Assembly: GCA_022579005.1 (NCBI GenBank)
Contig: MU401519.1
Coordinates: forward strand, 62,001-126,000
DNA length: 64,000 nucleotides
Source: Poronia punctata
Taxonomy: Eukaryota > Ascomycota > Sordariomycetes > Xylariales > Xylariaceae
Direction of reading: 5' to 3'
Below the pieces are notes generated by a model that had not been told where the DNA came from, made no database searches, and was given only the letters and a program-made list of their open reading frames with translations. The position numbers and the translations under genes are program-made. Positions 35,653-47,828 of the stretch are shown piece by piece; the stretch's first letter is position 1; each line of letters opens with the position of its first letter.

Positions 35653-36095
35653 ATGAAATTCCTCTTAGCCCTCGCTGCCTTTGCGGCCGTTTGCATCGCT
35701 GCTCCTGTCCCGCAAGGAGGCTGTAAGTACATAACCTACCTAACCTATCCTTCTGACGACGGGGCTAACATGGCAACTGACCTAGGCGGTTCTAACCAAT
35801 GTTCCTATATCGTTCCCGGTGATGAGGGAGATGCGCCTACGAAGCGTGATCCACAACGTACTTCTCCCTAAATACAAACAAACAACCGGCGCAAGAGGGC
35901 TAACACTGTTGGCAGCCCAGATCAATAATATTTACATCGTTCCTGGCGAAGAGGGAGATGCGCCTATAAAGCGTGATCCGGAACGTATGTCCCCCTAACA
36001 ACAAACAACCGGCGCAAGAGGGGCTAACACTGTTGGCAGCCCAGATCAATAATATTTACATCGTTCCTGGTGAAGAGGGAGATGCGCCTGAATAG
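35653..36095 (+). CDS. Secreted repeat precursor with Kex2 sites (candidate dikaritin-type RiPP precursor)
   Basis: Predicted exons are 35653-35722, 35786-35857, 35916-35984 and 36040-36095. Exon 1 encodes a clear signal peptide (MKFLLALAAFAAVCIAA) and ends PVPQGG. Each of the next three exons encodes one module with the motif Y-I-V-P-G-(D/E)-E-G-D-A-P. In the first two modules this is followed within two residues by Lys-Arg, a Kex2 site. All introns (63, 58, 55 nt) are phase 1, and introns 2 and 3 are nearly identical, so exon and intron were duplicated together. The third module ends in a TAG (36093-36095) at the position of the Lys-Arg lysine. The layout matches fungal Kex2-processed repeat precursors used by UstYa-type enzymes, two of which lie just upstream. 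The motif is Tyr-initiated and hydrophobic/Pro-containing, like phomopsin-type cores. It could instead be a secreted KEP protein of other function. Confidence 0.75.
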
Positions 36096-36117
36096 CGCAA
36101 TCCTGTCCTTTGATGCC
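35786..36117 (+). repeat. Tandem exon-intron duplication, about 124-130 bp unit
   Basis: Three copies of a unit made of one repeat exon plus its downstream intron start at 35786, 35916 and 36040. Copies 2 and 3 are nearly identical through the exon. Introns 2 and 3 share their last about 35 bases, including the GCTAAC branch point and the TTGGCAG acceptor. The third copy diverges after its GATGCGCCT segment. Confidence 0.9.
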
Positions 36118-36242
36118 GTGAGTCTCTTTCACAACAGGTTGTATTATTGTACCATGATGATTAACATATCTACTACTTAGCCGGAGCAATGGGTGTTTAT
36201 GTGATACCTAGGCAGCAAGGAGGGCGGCGGAAAGACCCGTAA
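36118..36242 (+). other. Additional repeat exon downstream of the premature stop
   Basis: A possible phase-1 donor GTGAGT at 36118, a 63-nt intron-like segment ending CTACTTAG at 36180, and an open segment 36181-36242 ending in TAA. In the frame set by the phase-1 acceptor it reads GAMGVYVIPRQQGGRRKDP, with a Y-V-I-P core and a basic step, and resembles a diverged repeat module. It lies beyond the TAG of the preceding exon. It is therefore either dead sequence or a terminal exon used only when that exon is skipped. Confidence 0.5.
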
Positions 36243-37850
36243 CCACCTATCTAAATGGTCGTTGATGACTTTGGCAGGGTTCCAAACATTATCTTAACTA
36301 AGCTGAAATAACTATAATAGAAAACAATCCTGATTGATGAGTTTGTCAAGTGTCTCCAGGGTACCCTCCTCCTATCCAGGGGCTAGGGGCTGTTTATGTT
36401 CCCCCAGGATGAAAGTGGTGTGATTCATAAGGTCGTGATAATTGTTTATTTACTAATACTCGTAGATCATTTCACAGCAGAAACGCAATCACTTTTCAGG
36501 CCTTCTTGTTTCTCCCTCTAGCTACATACCTAAGTCAGTTGCTTGTCTAGGTACCTTTATGGAATGCATAGATGTAATCCCGTTTGCTGCGCAAGGGTCC
36601 CTAGGAGCCTGTGATATTCGAGGCTCTGTACATGGGGTATTATTATAACCTCCTCTATTGCTTACCGGCTGACGGGACCTTCCAGCCTGCTTGTGGGAAA
36701 AAGCTTGTTACTAGCCAACATATTTTAGCTCTGGCCCCCTCCGGTGTGTCTACAGTATGTGAGAGATTTGATGTGGTCCTGTTTCCGTCGGCCGTCATGT
36801 ATCTATCTATATAAATATGTGAAAATGCAAATTCTCAAGGATACAGCAAATCTCATTACTGTGCCATTATCTCCCTAGCTTCTTAAAATTTCAAGCGCCT
36901 CTACGAGCAAGACGGCATTCGGGACTTTCAACTCCCGCCCCTAGCTGTTGCTAAGAGAACCTCTCTATAGCAAGGAACACCATACATGTTTGGATGTATT
37001 TCCGGTTGGCGATAAGTACGTAGTAAAGAGAAACGAGAGACACGAAAATGAACTCGTTTGACGATATAGGTAAGCCCGAGTAAAACATGTCCTTTTAACT
37101 TCCTTCCTTAGTGGTACCGTAGTTAGAGTCTTGCTCAAGAGCATAGGTAGGTATCTCTACTACAGATACCAAGATCACCTCCTATTTTGGGTAACCCAGG
37201 GCCTCATTTACATTCTAATCCTATCTTGGGGCTTGCCACTATACCTAGGTTAGCAACCTGGTAAGACATGATACCGGATAGAGAATCTACAGTAAAAAGA
37301 GCCAGAAGACTATGGAGTCGGTCAGTGAAGGTACCTAAGGTTAGACAACTGGTGGCCACGAAGGATGTGGTGGGAAATATATCGAGATACGTAAATTGAC
37401 ATATATGCCTTCCGACCTCTAATGACCTGTCGGCCTGCGCACCACACCTTTCTTTCCCCAGCTACCTTATCTACCGTACAGGTACAGATTTTCCATCTGT
37501 GATGATCTGAAAAGAAACGGACGTCACTCAGGGTCGGTAACAATCGCCAGAGCAGACCCGGCTCCTCTTTACAAGGATACCCGCAACCGCTTGCGCATCC
37601 CCCTCCAGCGGTAGGTACCTAGGTAGTTTGGTCTACAGAACGAGTAATTTACCTCGTTTTTTTTAAAAAATGATTTCAAGTACGTACCGGCACATTCAAT
37701 ACATGCAATTGTTGACACCTATGGAGCATCGAATATCTTGGAGTCAAAAAAAGAAAATCTAGATAGACAAGGCCATAAACGAGAAGTAATGAACGACTCG
37801 TAAGCCTTCTGATAGGCACGAGAGAAAAGAATGTCAAGATACCTACAGGA

Positions 37851-37878
37851 TCTCTCTCTCTCTCTATCTCTCTCTCTC
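37851..37878. repeat. (TC)n microsatellite
   Basis: Fourteen CT/TC dinucleotides with one interruption. Confidence 0.95.
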
Positions 37879-40800
37879 GACCATGGGGTCAGTAAATATA
37901 TTTAACTAACGGAAATCTAATTGCCTTTTGTTAGTCCAAGGTGTACCGTAGTCTGGATACCAATACACAGCTAACCTAGCCGATTACACGAAGGACGAGG
38001 TATCATCTAGCTAAAACATTCATCAAACCAATATCAGCGGGTGATGTCCTCAAAGACCCAAGACCATTAAAAAACCAAGTTTTGTATGTCAGGTCCTAGC
38101 TAGGTATTGAAAGCTTTAGACTTGAGCAGCAAGCTTCGATTCAACCCTTCGTAGGTTAAGGCTCTCGCACACTCTTCGATTATGTCCGCAGTATAGACAA
38201 TGACGGTACGAAGGCCGAGGATGCTATTCAACATACGGTAGACCCCCAAAATCTATCTATCAAATCCTTTACCTAACTTGAAACCGGGTTATTTTTTTTT
38301 CTTTTTGAAAAGGGCGAGGGTATCAACTATCTAGGGGAAACTACATCCGCACCACCCCCAACATCTTCAAAGTCGGCCTCACCACACCATCCTAGGTTAA
38401 AAAAACTTCTATAGGGTAGCTAGGTAAGTAAAAAGAAAGGGGGAAAATTCAATAGTATGTACGGAAACTAAGGCACTTATATCTACCTTCTTTCAAGTCT
38501 TGATTACCTAGGTAAGTAGATTAGGAGGTCTTATTTAGTTCCTTACAAAATGATACAGAACCAAAACAAGTAGTGTTTTTAAGCTTCGCTAGTTTCTAGG
38601 CTAGGTAAAAGGACTTTTTCAGATGTGTGTTTAACCTAAGTGATTAATAAAGTAACGTGGGCTTGCTTACCTGTTTAAAGGTTTAGTATAAACAAGATGT
38701 TTTCTAACATAACAGGAGAGAAAGAGAAAAAAAACAGAGAGAGAGTGAGGGTACGGGGCTTAAATACAAGTCCCGATAATATTAGTAGGATACTTTACTA
38801 TCTCTATACCTATGGTTTACCTACTGATAAGTCAGGGGATGTCGTAGAAAATAATAGAAACATTTATTTCCTTCAAGGAAGCTTGTAACTCATACGGCAA
38901 CGCACTGTCACGTGTACATGTACTTGTACCTGTGACTGTAACTATACCATTGCCTAGGTATTTACAGTCAGACTTTTCAGCAAGCTTTTGAGGCGAATAG
39001 GAGGGAGTTTTCCGGTCAAAAGCTTAGCATGTAAACCCATCAGGTTAACGTAGCAAACAGTAGTCTACACACACGGATTCGGGTAGGAAAATATAGAAAA
39101 AAGGCACAAATAATGAATTGTACATGTCCTGTAGTGTACTTAAACAGCGACGAGAAGAATAAATTCCTTGTCGAAATTCGGGCTGCGGTGTTACAAAAGA
39201 ATTGTGGTTGGTAGGACGGATCGACATGATACACCTTATAATAGGACGGAGCCAACGCCGGTAGCCATAAACAGAAAGGCGAGATACCTCTACCGGAGAT
39301 TTCTTCACGCGCACTGCAGATTCGAAGTGAGGATAGTAAATACCCATTAGCCTATACGGTGGAGGACGTTGATCTGGCGATTGATGTCCCTTTGTTGATG
39401 AGTCAGCGGCTACTCTGTTTCAAGAGTCGACCTCGGCAAAGACATTGCCAGACACCCCATGAACGAGAACAGAACTGAAGGAGGCAAGATATCGGGTCGC
39501 TGTCCGAGTTGATGGTAATTTTCAAGTTGGGAACTAACGGAATAGATGAGCTGGCCTGTCAAATTCATGTCGCAATCCTTGGAGACACACGCAATGACCC
39601 GCGTGAGCCTTGACACAGCTTTGGGACGCTCCAGTCATGTGTCGCAATTTATCGCGCAGGTGCAGATCTTCCAAAGCGGCGGGGAGATTCAGGGCGCCTT
39701 GATAGACAAAGGAAGCCGAGCATTTACTTCCGGCCGCACAACCCTAGCGAGCACAGGAGACAGGAGACAGGAGGGGGGAAAGGACAGAAGCCCGCGGATC
39801 GTCCATCTATCGCCTCCGCAACTTCAAAACAATGTCGTGCATCCTGGATCCATCCCACCTATTGCCTTGACTTTGTGAATATGTCAGGCACAGGAACCAG
39901 TTGCCTAGTCCCTGCAGGAGGTCGGATAGGGCTTATCATTTATGTGATGGTCGGACCTCGTTTCTTCCCGCAATGTGACGCGTCAAGAAGAGAAATGAGG
40001 AATATGGACATAGCCTTGCGTGGCTAGATAGTAGAGGGGTATCGTAGGCAACAGCTCCGATTCCCAACCTTCCGAAGTAATCCGGCATGTTGTAGATGAT
40101 AGGTACACACTCCAAGTAGAAGACAGGCGATGAGTAACATTAGCCGTTAGCGCATAGCCCAACCATCGTGTCTCATAGACTCATACCGGCTGGTGCTCTG
40201 GAAGAAGTCAACATTTCCCATTACAATTTACACTGCATCTCTGCAAGCTCGGTAGCCTTCCTGCTCAGTTGTCTGCATAAGCATAGACTAGGAACCGTCT
40301 TATTGGTTAAGCCTTTTGGATGTCTGTTCGTCAGTAATCGTAGCGTCTCTGGGTCGTAGCACTGTGGGAGCGCCCCAATTCAACGGTCTCGCCTAAGTAT
40401 GCTGGATTTCCCACACGGAGTGACCGCATCAAGTCCGGAAGTTACCATCGGGCCGAATCTTGGTACCTAGGGTAGGTATTCTGTGGCCCCTCGCATCTAC
40501 CGATATGCAGATAAGCTAGATGTCTATTAGTTCCACGTGAATGAACACGGCCATCTTTTCGGGAAAATGGCCCAGCCCATTGGTTATATAGCCGGCCCTT
40601 GATCACTGGAAGAGAGAGAGGGACAAAAGTACCTATGCACGCTGACATATCATAGTAGGTTGAGTAGGTATACAACTGGTTGTGTTTGCGCCGGCAGCAA
40701 CAGACCAAGGGGGCCGCGACTTGATTACTTGAAATGTAGCCCGGCGAAAATCTAATAGCCAAACACATCATATCGAGCTCATACCCCTGCAGGCAATGCA

Positions 40801-43800
40801 AATCATTGTCGGTGTGGGATTGTTGGGATGATATAATACCCGGAACAAAATTCGATGAGTGTAGCGAGACCATCATCTTCTCGTCGATACAACCAGTATC
40901 GAAATATACGACAAGGAGGAACTCGAGTCACCGAGTATGGAGGCGGCGCTGGAGCTATAAGGCCATTTAACCTCATAATGGGTGAAAAGTTCCAAAGCTC
41001 TGGACAGCTAGCTGCTGGTCGTTTGAACCATCGTGGAGAGTCCTAGCATGAGGAATTCCATGGTTGGGCGCTGTCAGTCAGTTATCCTTACCAGGTCTTA
41101 CTGTATCCATTCCACCTGTGAAGGATCGAACCAGAAGTGCAGTGTGCATTCTTACTCAAGATCGTCGTAGATGGCATCGCTGACGCTACGCTAGACTGCA
41201 AAGTATCCAAGATACGTCCGCCGGAGCCATCTCGCGTATGTAGTACAGTCGAGGCCTGCATAGGACCCTGGGACATGTCAAGGACTCAGGGACTCAGGGG
41301 CCCAGCCGCCCAGGGCTACTATCGATTGATGGATATGGAGTCCAAGGGATGTGAAGCCGATGGCAAAGGCACACTTGCCAGAGATTTATCTGGTGCCATG
41401 CAGACTGGCATTTGGATAGGTAGGGTTCGATACTTTGGTGCACGTTGTTGAGACACTAACCCCAGGCTCTGGAGGGTTGTATTGTGGCTGGCGACGATCC
41501 CGCTTAACCGTCAAGCCCTGGCTATTTCTCGCATGAGGTGCCTGTTGGTGATGAGCTACCTAATTCTGGCCTAGTTCTGACCCGAGCTTGGCCATTCCTG
41601 GCTTAGCCAACGAGATGCGACTTGTGTAAAATCCCATGGCCAAGAAATGTCCCGATGGGTCAAGATCAGAGATGGCAGCCCGGGCACCAACCCCGGTTGG
41701 AATTTTGGAGACGTTGCAGTCTCCGCGACATGCCCATGGACATGCCCATGGACATTCCCATGTGTGTACTGCGCACACTTTTCGGCCTACCCTGAAGAAG
41801 TTTGCTGACGTGATGAACTTTGTAGCACATGTCTGTCGCGACACGTGATGTGGTACGCGCTAGACAAGATATAAGCGCAGAATAGGTACATACTTAGTAT
41901 TATGTCGAAAGTGGACGGTGGGTCCTCTAGTAGACGGAAGATATGTGTAAACTTGCTGACTAACGCAGCAATGTCTCGCAAATCACGATCGGTCGAAGCT
42001 GAAGACTCAAGAGTGTCGCTCCCAAGGCCAAGCCAAGCTAAGTTTAAGTAAGGTAAGCTCAAGCTTGGCATTTGAGGTTATGGCGCAAAAGAATATGAAA
42101 TTCGAGCCCCAAGTTGCGATCAAGATTCAAACAAGTCTTCTGATAGATAGCCACAGCTTGCTTCAGAGGACAAGAAGATACGATGTGCCTGAAGGGAGAT
42201 TCCGAGCCGCACTGGCGGCCAGCTTGATTAAGACGTTGCACATGAATAACCATCCAGCAATGCTGTGCGTTTGGTATTGTCTGTTATGGCAGGGGCACCC
42301 TCTGTTGTCATCCACTTGTCGCTTGTCCCTCGATATTGAATTTGTAACGGGCTGTTTCACAGACGATGCGGCTGGGGAAGCATACTACTCTGCATGACAC
42401 ACAAACGCTGGCCCGATATTATGGACCCTTATCTATTGTTTGTGAAGAATCCGGAGATGAAGCCATGGACCAAAGATGCAATCATCTAGGGAGGATAGCT
42501 AGGGATGGACGAAGCAATCCGCATACAATGATGACGGGCGTATCTTTGGGCCGCTGATCGACTTTTGTTGGACAGTCGACCTTGGCATTGAGAATCTGAG
42601 GCACAGTATGTGCGTCTTTCCACGCAGAAAAGGCGACTTTAAGACCGGGTAGAGCTGAGAATGTCGAGGATTGCTACAGGACTGGAAATATGTGTGCTGC
42701 TCCAAAGAACACATGGCCGTTTGGTGCGGGTCGAGATTACAAAGTGGCCAGTAATTGGTAGGCGTAAGGAAGGAGCAGCCTTGACAAGTTCACTAACCTA
42801 ACCTACATCATATCCCAATACCGGGGCGCGTGAATAAAGGGATTATGTATTCTTTATTATTTTAACAGGTCATACCGACTTCAGACCGTACACGTAGATA
42901 CCTCGTCTTGATCAAACAACAAGGCGCAGAGACCTGGGGGCCGTGTAATTGTTAGACAGTACTTAGACTTGGATTATTGGACAAAAGATATCGGAGCCCG
43001 GTAATTTGGGTGCTTGCTTTTCTGTGTTTTCTTTTCTGCAATTGCTTGCTTGCTGCTTGATGCTTGCTGAAGTGATTCCTGCGCATCACCTCGCCGGTTA
43101 GAATACCTGGGCGTGTTTGACAGCATTAAAAGATGGCCCACCATACATACGCAGCATTTTCCATCATTCCGCCATCGTTTCAAGCGTCTAGGCTCGGGTT
43201 CTCTGATTAGGGTTTTTGTGGCGTTTGAACCGCTGTGATGGTGACCTGCGTCACCTGCATACTTTGGGCTGCAACTTTACGCAACGCCTCCGACGCGTAT
43301 ATAGACAAGGAGATGAAGGAACCCTGAATGGTGGCCAGGGAGGTCACCCCTCTGCTTGTCCTGTTCAAGTCCCGGAACTAAGGGTTCATCAACAAACATT
43401 ATAAGTTGAAGTCAAACGAGGGTATTGCTCCAATGCAGCTTTGCTACGGGGTCGGCTCCGACCGTATGTAATTCGATCTATTTTAGGCCTCGAATATAAT
43501 GAAACAAAACACGCCAAACATACTTCTTAGATATCCCCACAAACCATTCCATCTAATCGGCGCGAGAGTTTGTCCGAAGTAATAACGAATTTGAGGGAGA
43601 AACCGTAACTTGCGATCCTACTTCTACGTAGTATAGCTATGTGTATACTCTGTCATGTGAGAGAATACTACTAGTACCGACGTCGATCTCCGAGTCTCGT
43701 TTTCTTCAAGGACGAGGTGCATACACGTAGACGCTTGACCGTCATATAGATAGGTAGCTACTATGTACCTAATCGTCCACCATCTCGTCCTATGCAGAGG

Positions 43801-46560
43801 AATGCTCAGCAACCTCTACGCTGTAGGGCAAAGATTAGGTATGCTGTCGAAATGGTTGGCGGACGCCTTGAGCCTTCTTTTGGAAGATTGCGGCTGGTGC
43901 TCCAATTGGATCGCTTGTGTTGATAGGACTCGTTCCGAGGCCTGCCAACCACCCCGCCTAATTATACCCTGCCGGGATGTATTTACAAAAGACAGCCAAA
44001 ATCATGGCAAGGGCGAATAAGAGCGGGTTCTTGAATAAAGTTCCTGCCAATAATTGCTACAGCCCTACAGGTATTTACATTGATTAAGGCACCTCTAAAA
44101 CATGTGTAACTTAATTGTAGGTATTTTCGACCTCCTAGCAGGCCTTTGCAACTGTACAACCTGTGGTTTATAAATTATTGATAGCCCAGTGATACACGTG
44201 TGACATCAAACCCAACCCGCTACACAGCTCCAACTTCATCAGTTGAGAAATTACCTCCAGTGTCGACCTACCGCTAGCACTCGAATTTATTCACCATCAC
44301 CTACCTATATAGGCAGTATTACGGAAAGCAGGTAACACCGAGGGGAGAAAAACAAAAGTCAGGTATGTAGGATTTACGTATTAACCTTTTATAGATGTAC
44401 ACCAGGTTAGTGACTCGAAGTAACTGCCCTTCCTATAGGATGGTTCATATAGGGAGACTGCGAGCCTCTTGAAAGAGACAACCCCTGGCATCTATCCCAG
44501 GCCGACGCCGGACCGCCAAACAGAGCGTCAACCAGCTTGTCAGATGAACCGCAACTGCTCAAACTAGGGTATATACGGTAGGTACCTACCTAAGGTACTC
44601 CTGCCGTGGAGGGAGATTTCCCTGTTAACGCACAAACAATCGCAATATTAATAGAATGATGGCATCTGAAGGGACTAAAAATGCACCGTGTGCTATTTAG
44701 TAGATCATCCCACGTTAACTCGAACTAGACCCTGACATTTTTATTCTCCTGGTCAAAACATCCCACGTCTTGGCGTGCCTTTCATTAGTCTGTCTTGTGG
44801 AGCCATATCTCTTGCTCTGTCGGAGAAAGCAGCCGATACACCGATATGCAGGTACCGCGCAAGCAACGACTCAGCCCACCTGACGACGATCCGAGTCTGA
44901 ATGACACCCCGCCTGCTGAAAGGTACCCGTCGCATCCATCAACTCACCTCCCCAACACGTCGTGAAATCGACAAAATTCTACGTTAGACAGAGAGGCGAC
45001 CGCTTTACTCTGCCACTGTTGTGACGTAAGGAATAACCGACGCAATTTACCGTCAACATGCACCATCTTTTTTCCAAGTATTGCCGTATGATCAAGAAAC
45101 CTAAGGTACATGTGGCCATTCAATTATGCCTAACTTTAGATCTTTGTCACGGGTAGGACAGTGGTGTGGAATATTCAAAGTCGGGGACGAATTATTTCAA
45201 GGTACCTAATCTAGAGCTGCATTTTACCTACATGTACCTATTTCTTCCCTTCACGCAGCAGACGCACTATCGAACTCACCTGCTTCGACATATACTTACT
45301 GCTGGTTCTCGGTACGTAAAACTTTTAGCCTGCAGCGTCTGGCCTTCTCGCTTGCCAGGTCAGGTAACTACGCCACTGTGGGATATCCAAAATATGGTCA
45401 AGCCACATACCACTGTAACCAATCCCGAAACGCGTATGTGTGTTGCATGGTGCCTTCTTAATCTATTGTACCACACAATCCCCAACCTCGAATTTCGACA
45501 TCTACACCAACCGTGTTTGCCGTCAAGAGTTTGAAGGGGGTAGGTACTACCGTACCGACTAGGTATCTAACCCAATTGTATGTCCAGGATTCCAATCGAC
45601 GTCATGCAATCCGGCTTAATACACCCTCGTTTTCTTCTGACAAGACGATAGGGCAGCCGTCGAGAGGGAGAGTGAGGGAACAGCTTAGTTGTGTATCTTG
45701 TTCAAATTTTCTTTCGATATGGCGTCCATGACCTACAGTCCCGCACAGGAAACGGAATCGTTGATGGCTTCCGCCTCCCGATGCTAAAACTGGTGATGAT
45801 CCTCAGTGGAAGCTTGGCACCAAAGACTCGCTTCTTTCTACTCGTAAGCGCGCAGAAATGACTTGTAGTACTGCGACAGTAGGTTAAGAACCACCGGCTG
45901 TTGAAAGTTGAAAGGCTACAATCTTTTCCTGCAACTGCGCATCGGGCCTGATATTTTGGCAGACCAGAGTCCAGGTCCCGGTCCCGGTGGTGTGTCCCCA
46001 TTCATGCCCCTTGTCGACCAAGTCTGCAAGTCACGTTAGCTCGCCATGATGAAACCACAGCGGGCTTGGTCCCCCTGTTCGTATAGAGATGTTGGTTTAT
46101 TCCACCCGGGACTGAGTGGAAGTCTTGGTATCCAGATACCTACTTGGCACTTGCCTACTATCGCTCTAGTCTAGCTCCCGTCGACCTCCCAGAGCCGGCC
46201 GCTGAAACTTCTTCACATCTTCCGGGAGCGTTCTAATAGCGCGCCGCCTGTCCAGATTTGGCAACGGCAAACTACTACATTCACCCTCTACCCGGCGGAC
46301 TGCCTGCATCTCCACATACATGTCAGATAGAGAACCGACCAATCTGGGATCTGATCTCCCGTTAATTGTGCCGGTTCCTGTCGCAAAATCTCAGGATCGA
46401 AGAATGCTTACTTAATTTGAGGACATTGAGACGATAGCGCGCGATCCCTCTCGATGTCCCTCGGTCTATTAGCATCGTGCAGCGCCAACTGACTGCTCAA
46501 ATACCAATGGATCAGTGGCTCGGATGTGTGCTTTTTTGCTGCTGCTTTTGCTGCGCGTCT

Positions 46561-46588
46561 GCTGTTGCTGCTGTTGCTGCTGTTGCTG
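46561..46588. repeat. (GCTGTT/GCTGCT)n repeat
   Basis: Short trinucleotide-based array within the gene-poor region. Confidence 0.9.
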
Positions 46589-46766
46589 ATATACAAACAG
46601 GTACTCGATTTTCTGTACCCGCACGTACGATCGGCAAAGTACCAATGTTGGTCTATTTGATGCCGTCACACCAAGCCCCACCATCTCCGCTGGTAACACA
46701 TCATATCAGGCTACGGCTCTTCGGAGCAGCTTGCCACGAACCCTCCAATACTGTTGTACCTCCCAC

Positions 46767-46767
<1 letters not shown>

Positions 46768-46798
<31 letters not shown>
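46768..46798. repeat. (CCTACTG)n heptamer repeat
   Basis: Four tandem copies of a seven-base unit. Confidence 0.95.
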
Positions 46799-46799
<1 letters not shown>

Positions 46800-47808
46800 T
46801 ACGTACATGCCTACAAGCATACCTATGTATGCGGTAGGACTTGACGGACAATGTATCGATAGAGCCCTATCGACATGCTCTGTCAGTTTGAAATACCTAC
46901 ACTGCAGGGAGGGCGCTTCCTGGTCCGTAGAATTCGGCCTCCTTGTCGACCGCGAGATAAAAGTTCCCGCATTCAAGTTGCATAACGGTAGTATTCTCAT
47001 GTGCCAAGAAGTCCATACCAGCCAATATCAATTTTAGTCGAGCAACTCGATGTCGGCGCTGGATGATGGCTTCTGTCATAGGATCACACTAACCAAGACG
47101 GTCATGGATAGGATATTGCAAAGCTTCTTACCCAAGTAGTAAGCATAAACGTTGCTGCCCTATCCAGATGTGCCAGAGGCCCAGAGTAGTACTGGTATTG
47201 GGTATCCTGCTGTATTCTCCAAACGCGCTTCACCATGCCACCCGCAAACACTGCTAGGCTCGAGGGAAAAAAAGGATCTCTGGGATCTCCCTTGGCGGTT
47301 AATGCCCTGCCGGCCAGCTACTGGGATTGACGGTCAACTTATCGATGGTTGGCGGTTGGATAAAGAAAACCAACAAATACCCCTTGCGCTTCCCTCGGCC
47401 CACTCTCATCGCACGCCATGCCTGCCTTCACTGCCGATTCGGATGTGAGCCTAAGCAAGAGGGTCTAGAGGCCCGTCCCCGTAGGCTCAGATGGGCGCAC
47501 ACCCACCTGGAAACTCCCGTGTCCCCCATTGGCCTGCTAGCTTCAGCAGACTCAACTACAGTTATGCGTTTTTCCGCCATGCTCCTGCCCACCTCATATC
47601 ATGTACAGCCAATGAGCAGCGCAGACATGTCCCAGCCCATGTTCCCTTTACCTTTGCAGTCCATGTATCGACTGTCAAACCCCCCCCCGCGCATGACTTT
47701 TTTTGATTTAGCTCGATTCGTCTGTTGCTGGGCCTGCGGTAGATGTAGAACATTGACTCGGCATTCAGACGTATCAGAGTTACAGGTGTGATACTGGTTA
47801 GCAGTACC

Positions 47809-47828
47809 TTTTTTTTTTTTTTTTTTTT
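47809..47828. repeat. Poly-T tract
   Basis: Twenty thymines. No adjoining retrotransposon-like sequence was recognised. Confidence 0.9.

Noticed and set aside
35653..36242. Precursor as an alpha-type mating pheromone gene
   Set aside because: Signal peptide plus Kex2 repeats fit, but the repeated unit (Tyr-Ile-Val-Pro-Gly, acidic) lacks the Trp-Cys...Cys-Trp type core of ascomycete pheromones, and the neighbours are UstYa-type genes.
46477..47037. 186-codon open frame in the gene-poor block
   Set aside because: It contains repeat-encoded runs and no domain, no orthologue-like pattern or splice context. It is likely chance.
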